In this document: positions 25,293-38,576 of the stretch, in pieces
Layout of the letters: the number at the start of each line of letters is the position of its first letter
Numbering within the stretch: the first letter of the stretch is position 1
Assembly (NCBI RefSeq): GCF_932274485.2
Contig: NC_065882.2
Span: 30,708,890-30,772,889 of the forward strand
Reading direction: 5' to 3'
DNA from: Patella vulgata
Lineage: Eukaryota; Mollusca; Gastropoda; Patellidae
DNA length: 64,000 bases
The notes under the pieces: model-generated
What the model was told of the DNA's origin: nothing
What the model saw: only the letters and a program-made list of their open reading frames with translations
Databases searched by the model: none
Translations under genes and position numbers: made by a program

Positions 25293-26250
25293 AAAGATAC
25301 ATTATGGGCGATTTTAATAGAGAGTTGGCCATTCTTGCTATAACAGTTCAAAAATAGATGATGAAAGAAGAATATATTTAAAATTTCAGTCAAATTAATT
25401 TATTCTGAACAAAGTTATCACCATTGTAATTTCTGACTAAAAATAGGAGTCAACTCTCTCTTCACCATCTCCGAGAATGGCCGATTGTTTGATTGACAGG
25501 CGTTAACTCCACCTACATAATCTCGATTATCAAGTAACGTTTTCAATGGCTGTGGTACGTTTGCAAATATTCGGTTTGAGACAGGGTTGCAATTCAATTC
25601 GTATCACATTTAATTTTACTACAAATTAAAAATAAGACTTTTAATATATAGATAAGAAGCGAAAGTTTGAAAGGAATTGACCAAATCAATGAGGCATAAT
25701 TATAACCGACTTCTTGTTAGCCTGCGTGTACTCTTGTACTGTAACTGGTAGGCCTACGTAACTCCCGAAGCAGACAAATAGGAAACAGTGATCCAATGGG
25801 GCTGCAATTCAACTGGGGTGATGTTAGTTGCAATGTTTATCAATTTCCATAATTTTTCTGTAAACGCAAGTGACAAAAGAGCGTATAATACCGACATCCA
25901 AACTCTCAATTTAACCGCAACTAAACATAATATCAGGGCTGTATATAATATTGAACTTTCAATCAAATTGACTGACATGTGGCCTCGCTTCGTACACTAT
26001 CATTTAGCCTCTATCTAAAATTTTCGGGAGTAAGACATCAACGTAACGTTAATCTCCGCTTACGACGCCATTTAAAAATTTAATCAATCAATGAAATCCT
26101 GTTTAAATCCAAGCTGAATCCAAGCCATCCGTGGGTCTACAGAGTTGATTTTGTGCCTGTTGTGTAAATAAAGATCTAATTTATAATTTCTATGACAACT
26201 GAAGCCTAAATAAAGACTTGCAATAATCAGATTTAGCTCTTGCATAATAT
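25293..26250 (+). repeat. Split family H repeat around unrecognised sequence
   Basis: The left part of H is at 25300-25440 and the right part (AAGACTTGCAATAATCAGATTTAGC) at about 26205. About 740 bp between them is not repeated here and contains two overlapping frames (25788-26018 plus, 25754-25978 minus) without recognisable domains. Confidence 0.4.
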
Positions 26251-26764
26251 ATGCTTAACACTGTGTATAAATTAAATGTCTATTAGGAGATAAACACTTC
26301 CTGTTTTGCATTTAGAGGGGGTTTATTGTCCATTTAACCATGCTTGAATCATTAGAACACCAGACGTGACAGCGTGATTTAAAAATTCCACCTGATTAGG
26401 TTCTAAACATTGGTGAATGAAACTAGCCTTCCAAGAGAGAAAACAAGATTGCCCATACTGTCACTGCCTAGTTATGAATAATTTAGGATACCTGAAAACA
26501 GTTTTAATTAATTTATGACTGATTTTCTACTGTTTTATGTATTTCAGATTGGTGTTTTCATAAAAGGTGACTTTGATAATGGTGTGATAGTCATGTGTGC
26601 AGAATTTCTTGAAGATATTTGTCAATAAAGATTTGAGTTGAGGAAGATCATTGAGCACAAAGATGAAAAAAAAGTACACTGTTATATTTATACGCAGTAA
26701 GTTGCCATGATAATTTAGAGGGGGTTTGATGCCCATTCAACCACATTTTTCGACCAATCAGAAT

Positions 26765-26900
26765 CGAGGAAATTTCTGATTGATGCTACAATTGGATATT
26801 AACGTTAGCTTCTAGAGCATCTATAAGCAATTGTGGACACTGGACGTATGGACTGACATACAGGGGGCGACGACAATATACGACCACATTTCAATGAGTC
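26765..26900 (+). mobile_element. Type B 3' end fragment
   Basis: Has GGACACTGGACGTATGGACTG, GGGGGCGACGACAATATACG and ACCACATTTCAATG, that is, the 3' tract and half of the hairpin. Short direct repeats AGAGGGGGTTT..CCATTTAACCA (26318) and AGAGGGGGTTT..CCATTCAACCA (26716) lie upstream. Confidence 0.6.
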
Positions 26901-28289
26901 AAATATTTTAGTTTTAAGGGCAATGATTTAACAAATAATTTTTACATAACTGTAATAAAATTCATGAAATTCAAATAAATAAGCACCTTATATTAATCAG
27001 TAAAAGGTGAAACAGGTGATCTACAGCCAGAGTTTTTCGCTGATTCTATAAACTTGATCTGGGACAAAATGATATTCAAGCTCTCTCATGTTATACATAA
27101 GTTTCTTTTCGATATTCCTTTTCTATTTTCAAAATAAAAACATAAAATTTGGAGTACTCTACTATAAACTTCTCTATATTCAAAGTCTCTACTTTTGTTT
27201 GTAGTCTTAGACTATCTCACACGATACATAAATACATATATTGCAGTTTCATACATGTATACTATAGGCGTACTGTCCAATATTTCTGATGAGGACTTGT
27301 AACAAAATCAAAGTTTGAAATGAAGTAAATTTAGCCAGACATATAAATTATGCTGTTTTATGTCAGCAACCTAAACACCACTGAAATTTTATTTGAATAC
27401 TTAAAGTACTTACACAGTCTTTCACTGGCAAAATATAGTACACCAACACTAAACTCATATGACTCAACATATTTATGTCACTAAATATATAACCTCAGTA
27501 AACCTTACACATTCTATTAGCTGTACATGTAAATAAAATATTATAGACATGTAATAACATCCACTCCTTGTTTTATAACCATCAGATCTAAAATATTAAC
27601 AGATTTGATTGAATGTTAATAAATTTAGATTTCTACAGCACAGAGAAAATATAATATGTAATATTCATTACTTACATGAAACTTCTATGACATGGCTAAT
27701 ACAAACTAATGCACTGATCAAATAAATGCTAAGTCATTATCTAGGAGCAAAGATGTTCTGCTCTGCTAAACTCGATGATATGATCAACCTTGTAAAATTA
27801 AAATATATCGGCCAAACTCAATAATGGTATGATTAACCTAGTAAAAATTCAGACCAGGATGGAAGAGTTTTACAGGTGTCACACATCTCTATACCGCATT
27901 AATTATTTATACATAAGAGCATTTTATTATCAATTCAAATCTTTATTGGCCATTGTCACTTTCATACATGGCTTAACTCTTGGTGGTTATTACATTGTAT
28001 CTGTACCAGAAATATTCTAAAAATATATAATATCAATATATGAAGTTTTAGAAAATAAATACTAATTCCATATAGCGCTTTCACACACTAAGGGGATCAA
28101 CAGTGAATTTCATAAATAATTTCAGTCATAGCTAACCAGATACTACATTTTGATAGGTATCGATATGTGCCGTAGCTATGCGTCTTCTGTCAAATGGTAC
28201 TAGCCATTCTATCCTCATCAGTCTCTGATGATAAAATTTGTTCATTGTCTCATTTGGGGAAAAAAGAATATTGAAAAAGGAAGTATCAC
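26901..28289. other. No gene recognised
   Basis: Low-GC, apparently single-copy sequence. The small frame at 27829-28020 is not recognisable. It could be intergenic or intronic. Confidence 0.4.
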
Positions 28290-29317
28290 TTGGTGCAGAA
28301 TGACACATTGGTTCTCGGCTTTGTAACATGTAACTTGCTGGTGGTAAATGCCTCGTCAAAGTTAATAACAAGAGCTTTTTTTTGTCTTCTAAATGCAACC
28401 AATTCACCTATTCAATTACCCAAGAATGAAGTCTTGGCTTGTGCTATTCGGATTAACGAAGACGACATTCACTAAGATATGGAACCGGTGGAACTAAGCC
28501 CCGAGTCCCCTGCAGAAGCCTGTGCTCAAAACAAAATCTTGCAGGAATTTCTAAAAGAAAATCGACACGTCTTCACTTCAGATTTTTTCGAACTGGGAAA
28601 AAAAACAATATCTATAAACACGTCATAGACACGGGCAGTACACCTCCCGTCAGGATGCCATTTTATAGACAGTCTCCAGATATTCGTGCTGAATGTTCTC
28701 GCCAAACTACTCAAATTCTGGAATCTGGCATTATTCGAAAAAGCAATTCTTCTTGGAGATCACCTGTGGTCATGGTCAAAAAAGCTAATGGCGAATACTA
28801 ATTTGCGTTAGACTATCGCAAAACTAAATAGCGTCACAAATAGCACATTCTTCACCCTAATAGTTCTTGAAGATGTTATCGACTCAATCGGTCAGGCAAA
28901 AGCTAAAATGTTTACAGTTCTCGATTGTGCCAGTGGATTTTGGCAGATAGAGATGGTTATGTCTGATATTCTGCAGGAAATGAATTGGCAGTACGTTTTG
29001 GTCTACATAGACGATATCATTATTTTTTCTGAGAATTTCGACCAGCACTTAGATCATTTGCACAATGTCTTTAACAAGCTTTCAGAAGCAGGCATTACCT
29101 TAAAACCATTTTAGTGTAAATTCGCAGCCAAAACGGTGAAATATCATGGCCATATTTTTTCCTCACAAGGGATAGCGACTGACAGATCCAAGACAGAGGC
29201 CATCCAGACCATTCCCATCCCAAAGTCACAGCATGACATTCGTTCCTTTTTAGGATTGTGCAATTATTACCATAAATTTGTTTGCAACTACGCCCGAATT
29301 GCCAATCCTTTATAGAC

Positions 29318-29460
29318 TGGAGGCTCAGCGCCGGGGCGTCGGGGGTGGGGGGTGTCCATCAAATGGGCACAAAACCAGACCCAACTTTTCTAGAGTAAAA
29401 TTTTGCGTAGAATACGATGCCGAGTGGTAATCAGTCCGCCGTTGGGGCGTTTTCGAGATA
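29318..29460 (+). mobile_element. Partial left arm of the DNA transposon at 29742
   Basis: This matches the first ~140 bp of the element at 29742-30312 (TGGAGGCTCAGCGC, a G-rich tract, CATCAAATGGGCAC). Its presence beside the whole copy indicates local duplication after the transposon had landed. Confidence 0.75.
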
Positions 29461-29741
29461 TTCGACCAGCAATTAGATCATTTGCACAATGTCTTTAATA
29501 AGCTTTCAGAAGCAGGCATTACCTTAAAACCATCTAAGTGTAAATTCGCAGCCAAAACGGTGAAATATCATGGCCATATTTTTTCCTCACAAGGGATAGT
29601 GACTGACAGATCCAAGACAGAGGCCATCTAGACCATTCCCATCCCAAAGTCACAGCATGACATTCGTTCCTTTTTAGGATTGTGCAATTATTACCGTAAA
29701 TTTGTTCGCAACTACGCCCGAATTGCCAAACCTTTATAGAC

Positions 29742-30312
29742 CGGAGGCTCAGCGCGGGGGGGGGGGGGGGGGGGGGGGGGGTGTCCATCAAATGGGCACA
29801 AAACCAGACTCAACTTTTCTAGAGTAAAATTTTGCGTAGAATACAATGCCAAGTGGTAATCAGTCCGCCGTTGGGTTGTTTTCAAGATATTCGGGGTCAA
29901 ATGAGTTCATTTGCACTGAAAGTGAATGCGCAGTCATTCTTGTATTATGAAAAGAAGCTGAAAGTGATCAAATAATCACACTTTCAATAAAAAATGTAAA
30001 CTTGCTAAATTCACCTTTAGTCTTAGTGACCCTGGAGGTCAAAAGGTGAAATTTACCGTTTTTGCACTAGGAAGATTTAAAACAATAAAATGTCAACGTA
30101 AAACATAAAAACTAAAGCATAGGAACATTTAAAATTTATCTTTAGGTGATCTTAGCACCAAACTTTTACTTTGGAACGTCGAAAACGCCCCAACGGCGGA
30201 CTGATAACCACACGGCATCGTATTCTACGCAAAATTTTACTCTAGAAAAGTTGGGTCTGGTTTTGTGCCCATTTGATGGCCACCCACCTCCACCCCCCGC
30301 GGTGGGCCTCCA
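29742..30312. mobile_element. Non-autonomous DNA transposon with ~150-bp inverted ends
   Basis: The left end GGAGGCTCAGCG with a long G run (about 30 G near 29755-29782) and the right end (reverse complement GGAGGCCCACCGCGG) lead into a shared inverted stretch that includes CATCAAATGGGCAC, AGTAAAATTTTGCGTAGAA and TCAGTCCGCCGTTGG. Total length is about 570 bp, with no open frame. Flanks share GAC or AGAC as a possible short duplication. Superfamily not assigned. Confidence 0.75.
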
Positions 30313-33300
30313 GACTATTTAACCAGCTTCTTCAAAAGGACATTGAATTCAAATGGTCTGACGAATGCCAGTCTGCACTTGAAGAACTGAAACATAATTT
30401 AATTTTAGCCCCTATACTTGTCTATACAGACATGAACAAACCTTTCATCCTGACGACCGATGCTTCTGGCTATGTCTTAGGCTTTATCCTTGGCCAGGTA
30501 GGCGACGATGGGTTAGAAAGAGTAATCCATTATGGCAGTCGATCTCTTACCAAAAACGAGCAAAAATGGAGCGTGTCGGAACAGGAATGCCTTGCTGTTC
30601 TGGAGGGCATCAGAAATTTCAGTGTTTACCTGTCAAATTCTAAGTTCACCGTCATTACCGATCACAAGGCGCTTACATCAATTAAAAACATTAAGACAGC
30701 TGGTCACTTAGGGCGATGGTCACTAGAAATTCAGGCATACAATTTTGACATCGTTCACAGATCTGGCAAGAAGAACACCAAAGCTGATGCCTTTTCGCGC
30801 CGAACATATCCCGAGAGGTTCAAATTCCTGAAATTCAATGTGCGCCTAAACAATGGTTTTGAAATATGCATTACCTACAAAGACGAACCTAGTCCACCCT
30901 TTGTAGGACAAGTAGCAACTGCGCCAATAGATAATCTTCCTAAACCCGACATAGCTACAAAGCAGCGTGAATGTTCCGATTTTAAAGACATTATTTGCTA
31001 TCTAGAAACTGGGTTTATCCCCCCAGAGTTTTCAGAAGGGGTAGCTCAAGGTTTGGTATTTAAGGCTGAACAATATGATCTTAAAGACCAAGTATTTTAC
31101 CATTTCTATCGGCCCAGATGGAGGAATCCAAACCTGAAGAAACCCCAATTAGTCAGTTGGCTTTACCAGGAATCTTCCGCACACAGGCACTGCACCTTTA
31201 CCATGATTCCTTGGCAGACGGCAGTCATATGGGCCGAGAAGCGACATACGAGCCAAGAGGCGACATGAGCCGTTCTTATTCAAAAATATTATTGGCCTAG
31301 AATGTACCAAGGAATCAGCGATTACGTTGCTAAATACCAAACCTGCCAACGTATAAAAACAGGACAGCACCAAAAAGATCCCCTGCCGGTAGAAGAGCCA
31401 TTCTCGCGCTTGCACGTAGGCTTCCTCGGTCCATTACCAGAAAGCCCAAGAATATCCTACTAGTCGTTGATTCTTACACTGGTTGGTCATAGTGCTTTCC
31501 CACTAAAACCCAAGAAGCTTGAGAAGTTGAAAAATTCTCTACGATGAGGTTTTTACCAGGTATGGTTTTCCCAGAACACTTGTAAGTGATTGAGGTGCCG
31601 CTTCTATGGCAAAACTCATTAATGCCATGATGGAGCTCTTTCAAGTCAAGCACGTTTTCACCAGCTCCTATCACCCTGCCACCAATTCTAGTTGTGAACG
31701 GCGCAATGCTGATATTGAGAAATGCTTACGGGTTTACTGCAATGAAAGCCCAACCAATTGGCCCTCAATTTTATCTTCTATTATGATGACCTTCAGATCA
31801 AGTGTGTCCCAAACCACTGGATTTTCTCCTTTTCAACTAGTCTTCGAGCGTCCGATGTTATGCCCATTTGATATAGATATGATACCAAAGAATCTGTCGG
31901 TAAAAATGCACTTACCCATCTCAAGCAACTCCAAGCAAACCTCAAAATTGCACAGTCTATTGCCAACGAAAAATACAAAGCATAGACAGGAACTGAATAA
32001 GAAATATCACGATAGGAAAGCGAAACAACTCACTTTCAAAGTCAAGATGACCGTATTTTGAAGGTACTGGAAGATCATACTTCTCAACAAATCGATTCAT
32101 CACAAGCTGGTAATCACGATAAGCCATCAGATCACATAAATCCGGATGACGATGATTCTTATAATGTACCCACACAAGTTTTGAGACCAAAGGGATTCAG
32201 TTTGGGAACTTGCAGATAAAATTGATGGCAAACTTATTCAAGAATTCAAAACTGAAAAGACGTTGTCGGGTAGTGCAAGAAAAAGACAAGTTCGGCCTCT
32301 GTATTTTTCAAGAACCCACTAATTGTCCCCTCCTTCGTAAAGGATAATTAATGCAAGAAAAAGACAAGTTCGGCCTCGGTATTTTTCAAGAACCCACTAA
32401 TTGTCCCCTCCTTCGTAAAGGATAATTAATGCCATGTTTCGCAGAATCTCTTATCTGTATATTGTAAATGCTATCGATAAACGTAGGATATGCGTTTCCC
32501 TTTATAGGACAACTATCATCTATTTCCTTTGCTTCTTATCTTTCCAGAACCATTCAATCCATGGCTCTTCTATATCACCTGTCTTCTTGTGTTACCATTA
32601 ATCTCAGCTACGAATGTCGTCCAAAGAATTAACTACGGGGTCATGTTTAAGCCAGCTCAGGCTAAAACAGTCACCTTTGTTAACCGCATCAAAGTGCGAA
32701 CAGCAGCTAACTTGAATGGCACCAATGGACACATTAAGAAACTGATTCCCGAATTTCACACGTTCAGCAAGGTCGATCCAAGCGTGCAATTCTTGGATTC
32801 ATAGGAGAATTTCCAGAACTTTATTTGACACAGCCACCACTGAAGACATTGATTTGTTAGCACACCACATCAACGCCTTAGCACAACAGAATCAAAAGAT
32901 AACCCATGAACTAACTCAGCATGCTGAACATTTCTCTTCTTACATGTCAGCTGCTGATCACAGGATCACAAACGGCATCCGAGGAATCAAACAAAACCAC
33001 GATGCAATTGTTTTTGCTACAAACAATATCGAAACTACTTACAAGAATGTTCAGGAAACAATTGTCGCAATGTCACATTTGATTACTAATCAATTTCAGC
33101 AATCCAGTATTATCGAAACGTATCTTGAACACCTCAAATTAGGTATTCACTCCCTCTTGCACGGGAAATTATCGCCGTTGGTTATTTCCTCGGAGGTCTT
33201 GAAACAAACATTGCATCATATTCAAGGTGTACTCAACCAAAAATATAACCTAATTCCGACTACTTGAACCAAATAATCAATACTATTATTCGTCGTCCAA

Positions 33301-34780
33301 CTTCTTTGTTTCTCGTAAGCACAATCACATTTATGTATCCTTAAAAGTGCCTGTAGTTAGTAGCACCCAACACCTAATCCTATATGAAATTGTATCTGTG
33401 CCGGTTCCTATTAACACCTCCTCCTCTCATGTTACACAGCTTCTGGATTTTAAACAGTACTTTGCCATTTCTTATGATCATCAGCGGTACACCTCATTCC
33501 CTCAAAGTATTATCCAAAATTGCTTAGGTCTGGAAAATCTTTATTGTGATAATAAGTTAGCGCTAGCTGCTGGTACTGTACCATCATGTGAGATGTCACT
33601 GTTTATAGATGACAAGTTTCAAATCAAGAAGTTATGCAACTTCAGATTCAAAATTAATGCGATACCAAGTACTGTCATGCAACTAACTAAATCGTCAGTT
33701 ATAGTATATATAACACACCACTCATCGCATTAAATTGCAATGCAAAGCAGAAAATGGTCCAGGGATGGACATTTTGTGTCATGGTACAGAGTGCAAAACA
33801 TGATTCACTTATATTTAAGTCTCTTTCGGAATCGATGCTAAATAACGATATTCAAATCGAATCACCATTCGTAGATACAAAAACCATTTTGATTTTTACT
33901 TCACTTGGCTTGGTTCATCGATAGTATCCATAGTCACATGTATCGTCACATGTGCACTCTTGCGGCAGCACTTGTTTTAGCTAAACAAATCAAAGCCTCG
34001 TCCGAGCTACCATCATTTGACTATAAACTCCATGCGCACTCTAAAGTGAAAGAGATAGCTAACTCTTCTGTTGAATCATTCGATCATTTTGGTTTAGTCA
34101 CTGTGCTTTTGTGTAGCACCATTGTACTTTACATACTCTACAAATTATATACACGACGCCAGACTCACGTTAGACTGCTACTAAAAGTCACTTCAGGATA
34201 TGATTGTGTTACCATTCCAATTATTAAAGAAAGGTCCGGCACTCATTTAAGTTGCTGTAGGTAGAAAGACAAATGTCTAAAAATAATGTAAAACTTTATT
34301 TTTCGAATATCAGTCTTATAGTTTAAAAGATATGACCCGTTAAAGTTCTAAAATTATCACCTATCCGCAGAACGGAAGCGAGTATACCAGTGACCGCCCT
34401 AGACATTCGCCAATTCGCCAATGGCGACAATTATTTTTATTGGCGAATAAAGTGATGATACTGGCGAAAAATTTGGCGAATGAATTTTAGAGAGTGTTAT
34501 TTCGTAAATCTGCTAATATTAAACTTGAAATCGTCTCGTTAAACGCTTCTTTCGATCGACTCGATGGAGTGTCTATTTTTAGTACATTAATTACTCTAGT
34601 CTCAATCTTACAAGTCGCAAATCAGTCAATGTTACAATATTACGCATTAAAACGACCGAAAGATCGAGTCTGGAGACTATAAAACACAGTTACGCCCCTT
34701 TTGTGTGGCACTGCGTTGTTTACATTCGCTTCACTACAAGTTTTCTTTACTTACGCAGCAAATAAATAAAACGCACATTA

Positions 34781-34939
34781 ATGACAACTAATACTAGTAA
34801 ACCCAAAATAAGGATAGATTCCTTTTTCCTTCCTACGACTACTGTTAGTCCAGAATCTACTTCCGTGAGTGAGCGTGTCATCTCGGACGCAAGTCCTTCG
34901 TTGGCTTCATCAACATGTGGACAAAAATTAGACCTTTAA
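34781..34939 (+). pseudogene. Possible N-terminal piece of a hAT transposase
   Basis: 52 codons from ATG, beginning MTTNTSKPKIRIDSFFLP and then serine/threonine-rich. The RIDSFF motif resembles the first residues of hAT transposases with a zinc-finger start (K..LDSFF type). It lies inside the element at 34388-35678; the rest of the transposase is absent. The assignment is weak because only one short motif supports it. Confidence 0.35.
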
Positions 34940-35196
34940 CCGAGACCGTCGAGCTGACCCTCAATGACCTCATGCTTATAAAAATGGATGGACCAGACAT
35001 AAATTTCAAATCAGCGGTGTCTTAAAAAGAATCGTCGTGTCTTTTCTGTTATGACGATGAAGTAAATTAAATCATGTGACTGTGAAGTACGTCCTATAAA
35101 CATTTTTTTGTTATCTGCATTCATTCTCTCAATAATGTGAACTTTTGCATGAACAAGGAGATAAAATAATATTCTTGTGTACTATATATAGAGGAT

Positions 35197-35345
35197 ATTT
35201 GTCGTTTTAGAGTGAATAACATATTTTATTTCATCGAGAAGCAAGAAAACTTATATTTTCACGAATGCGTAGCATGAGTGAAAACATAAACGTTTTCTTG
35301 CTTAGAGATGAAATAAAATATGTTATTCACGACAAAACGACAAAT
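35197..35345. repeat. Long hairpin (palindromic insertion)
   Basis: Arms of about 55 bp: the left has GTGAATAACATATTTTATTTC and GAAGCAAGAAAAC, the right is their reverse complement, with a loop of about 45 bp. It is a candidate small foldback element inside the hAT-like element. Confidence 0.75.
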
Positions 35346-35957
35346 GTTCTATTTATTTTATGATTTTACAATCATTTTAGGTAAAAACAACTAGCCAGTG
35401 GAATAACACTTTTATTTCACTGATAAAACGCGATATTCCACTACTGATCATAAAATAAAAGTACATATTAAACATTTATTTTGTCCGCGATATCACCTCG
35501 GTGGAAGCGGACGTAAAATACAACAAACACACACACACATTTATTTTCATTTTTAATTAACAAACATATGAATAAAAATGATATAAAATATTTGGCTAAA
35601 ACTTTCTGAATTGGCTAATAAAATTTTGAATTGGCTAAAAATTTGGCTAAAGGTTTTAAGAGTCTAGGGCGGTCACTGGTATACCCCGTGTTACTAAAAA
35701 TAGTCGTGACGTAGTGCGAGTTAGCATTATTTGCTTCAGTATGGTGGCGTTATTATACTCCTTAACAATGGATTGCGACAGCATTTCAGATTCCGACAGA
35801 GATTTAATCCAAGAGTATCTTGAAGCGAGAAATGTAGAACCTTATCAATTTGAGCCATATGTTTCTGATGAAGAAATAGAAGAGGAGAATAGGGATATTA
35901 GTGCTACGAGTACGACCGATGCAGATGAATGAAGGCTTATTTCCACAAACTGGTCAG

Positions 35958-37050
35958 TAGTGCTGATATCAAGTAAAATTTTACGCATCGATGCATCGGA
36001 CGCAAACATCGATGCATCGGGAATTTTTTGCCGCCATTTTGTTAATCAAAAATTACAGAAATAACATTAGTATTTCTGATAGAAACATGAATTTCGCTAA
36101 CATTATCATTAAGCCTACTATAGAAATGTCTATTTATTTGAATAAATTGATTTCCACAATATTCTTCTGTTATTTATTATGACATTAATATCGTCCGATT
36201 CACTTCAATTGACACTCGTTAGCCATTGCTCAAATTTGTTGTGAAGGCGTGAGGTACAAGAGACAGCGTTTGCATTATTTATACGGATCGTATCAAAGCC
36301 TGTCTATAGGGGTTTATGAAGTAGATTCTCTATTGCCCGTGGCAGAAAATAAGACTGAATCGTTTTAAAACTAGCGTTAAGAACTGGCCGCGAAATATTA
36401 TCCTTCTGACAGTTCGTCCGATTCACTTCAATTGACACTCGTTAGCCATTGCTCAAATTTGTTGTGAAGGCGTGAGGTGATTACAAGAGACAGCGTTTGC
36501 ATTATTTATACGGATCGTATCAAAGCCTGTCTATAGGGGTTTATGAAGTATATTCTCTATTGCCCGTGGCAGAAAATAAGACTGAATCGTTTTAAAACTA
36601 GCGTTAAGAACTGGCCGCGAAATATTATCCTTCTGACAGTTCGTTTGGTCATTTAAATGAACCGTGAAATTGACCTTGGGGTTAAAGGACATGATAGCCA
36701 GGGGACGTAACCAGCAAACACAGTCTTTGACTTTGTAGTCACTGGAAAATGGAGATAAACATAACGGAAGGGTAGGGTAAACAGGTCAAGCCTAATAATT
36801 CGTGCGGGATTCATTGAATTGTTCCGTTGTTTTATTTTGAATTATAAAGAACACGCAGAAAAACGTATTTAAAAGGTGTTTTTTTATTCTAGTGGACGAA
36901 CTTGTGAACTCCTCTGAGTCCTCGGACACATAAAGCTAATTATTAGTATTTTTTGCCGATGCATAGATAATACAAGAAAGTACCGAGAATCGAATCGGCG
37001 TCAGCCGAATCGATGCATCGGCCATGCATCGATACTTGATATCAGCACTA
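35958..37050. mobile_element. hAT-type non-autonomous element at a splice donor
   Basis: Inverted ends TAGTGCTGATATCAAGTA, an inner GCATCGATGCATCGG palindrome near both ends, and an exact 8-bp target duplication CTGGTCAG at 35950-35957 and 37051-37058. 1093 bp. The duplicated 8 bp spans the exon 1/intron 1 junction (CTG|GTCAG) of the ballast gene. The inside has no recognisable transposase and includes a direct duplication (36193-36645). The exact ends and duplication suggest a comparatively young insertion. Confidence 0.92.
36193..36645. repeat. Direct duplication, period 223 bp, inside the hAT element
   Basis: A segment starting GTCCGATTCACTTCAATTG at 36193 recurs at 36416 nearly unchanged; the second copy has about 6 extra bases (TGATTA) near 36478. 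Very low divergence implies a recent duplication. Confidence 0.85.
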
Positions 37051-38576
37051 CTGGTCAGTTTATAACTTTTATTTTTTTAAAACAATGGCATAGTGATGTG
37101 AATGATGTGAAAATTTGGCACCTTTCCAAAGAGTGCATAAGGAATATTTATGATGGGCCTAGTAATGCATTAGTCCATATTGCCAATGTTGATTGAACTA
37201 TTAACTAAGGCTGGGTATCCTGGTCCTTTGTTTCGGTTAATTATTTTTTTGACCCATTGATTTATGGGTTGGCAGTGTTGGCACTATTAATTAAAGTCCA
37301 TTTTTTAAACAAATTATTTATTTCACAGGTGTTCTTGTAGCAGCTGTACCATTATGCCAACAGTACAAGAAAGTATCTGCTGCAAAGAAGTTGATTTAGT
37401 TGAGAAAAAATGTGAGGAACAGGGGTTATATTGCATTCTCCAGCACACTGAATTTCATACAGTCTGTCTGAATGCCTTTGTTTTAGAAACTGAATATCTA
37501 CAGTATAGGAGGAAACAGGACCCGAGTATGTAAAATAAATTAAATAAATCTGTCTTGCAGGAGGAAAGATAGGGTGCCAGGCAACAAAACATACCCCCAC
37601 AGCAGCTAAATCGTCCGAGCGGTCGACAAGGGTTGTCGAATATTTATTCCTTTGTAGGTAATTGGGGGTCTTTACAAGACAGTTCCATACAAATCAGATT
37701 ATAAATTTTGTCGTTTTGAGGGTTTACAAGGTTCTACAAACTGAAACAAGAGCTCAACTCTGGAAGTAATCTACAGAAATTGTTGAAATTTGACAGGCTT
37801 TTTCGTTTTACTAATTTAAATAATGCATATAAATTTCATACACATCTGATGATAACTTTCATCAATCGAGCATTAACAAGGTTTAACAAAATGAAACAAG
37901 GGCAATAACTCTAGAAGTAATTATTGTAAATTGCTGAAATTCAATAGGCTTTTTCGTTTTACTAATTTAAATCATGCATATAAATTTCACAAAGATCGGG
38001 TGATAACTTTTGGCGTTAGTGCGTTCACAAGGATCAATAAAGTGAAACAAGGGCCATAAATCTAGACGTAATAAACGGAAATTGCTGAAATTCAATAGGC
38101 TTTTTCGTTTCACTAATCTAAATAATGCATATACATTTCACAAAGATTCGGTGATAACTTTTTGTGATGGAGCGTTCACAAGGTTCAATAAAGTGAAACA
38201 AGGGCCATAACTCTAGAGGTAATGAACGGAAATTGCTGAAATTCAATAGGCTTTTTCGTCTCACTAATTTAAATAATGCATATAATTTTCAGAAAGATCG
38301 AATGATAACTTTTGACGTTAGAGCGTTCACAAGGATCAATCAAGTGAAATGAAATGAAATGAAATATGGTTTTATGGCACGTCAGCTCCGACCGGGCTAT
38401 ATTGCGCCAAACATATGGTGGTTCTTTCGAGACAGGCTAAATCATATCACAAGATTTTATATGCATAAATAAAAACAATATCACAGTATATCAAATTTAA
38501 AAATAAAAACAGTCTTTCATGCATATAAACATTTAAAATATGAAATATTACATATAGATATATATATATATACAAA

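Larger units (their letters stand above)
28290..34262 (+). mobile_element. Gypsy-type LTR-element fossil with envelope-like third gene
   Basis: Decayed element on plus. Parts in order: end of a protease-side region (28.3-28.5 kb), reverse transcriptase (28.5-29.3 kb, with the YIDDI motif), RNase H (30.3-30.8 kb), integrase (about 31.1-32.0 kb), then an envelope-like region (about 32.5-34.26 kb) with a hydrophobic start, a heptad-rich middle and a late hydrophobic segment. No gag and no LTRs were found, so it is also incomplete. It carries many breaks (well over ten), a nested DNA transposon (29742-30312) and local duplications. It looks old. Confidence 0.85.
34388..35678. mobile_element. hAT-like DNA transposon remnant
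   Basis: Perfect 17-bp inverted ends CAGTGACCGCCCTAGAC, flanked by GTATAC at 34382-34387 and 35679-35684. The CAGTG start suits hAT, but the visible duplication is only 6 bp. Just inside the ends lie repeated TTCGCCAATTCGCCAA and TTGGCTAA motifs. It holds a possible 5' transposase exon (34781-34939) and a hairpin insertion (35197-35345). It sits about 60 bp upstream of the ballast-domain gene. Confidence 0.75.

Noticed and set aside
25754-26018. Overlapping frames at 25.8-26.0 kb
   Set aside because: Both strands are open over the same stretch, neither has recognisable content.
35741-37529. A P2X receptor gene
   Set aside because: Only the ballast cysteine domain is present; no transmembrane or ATP-binding part.
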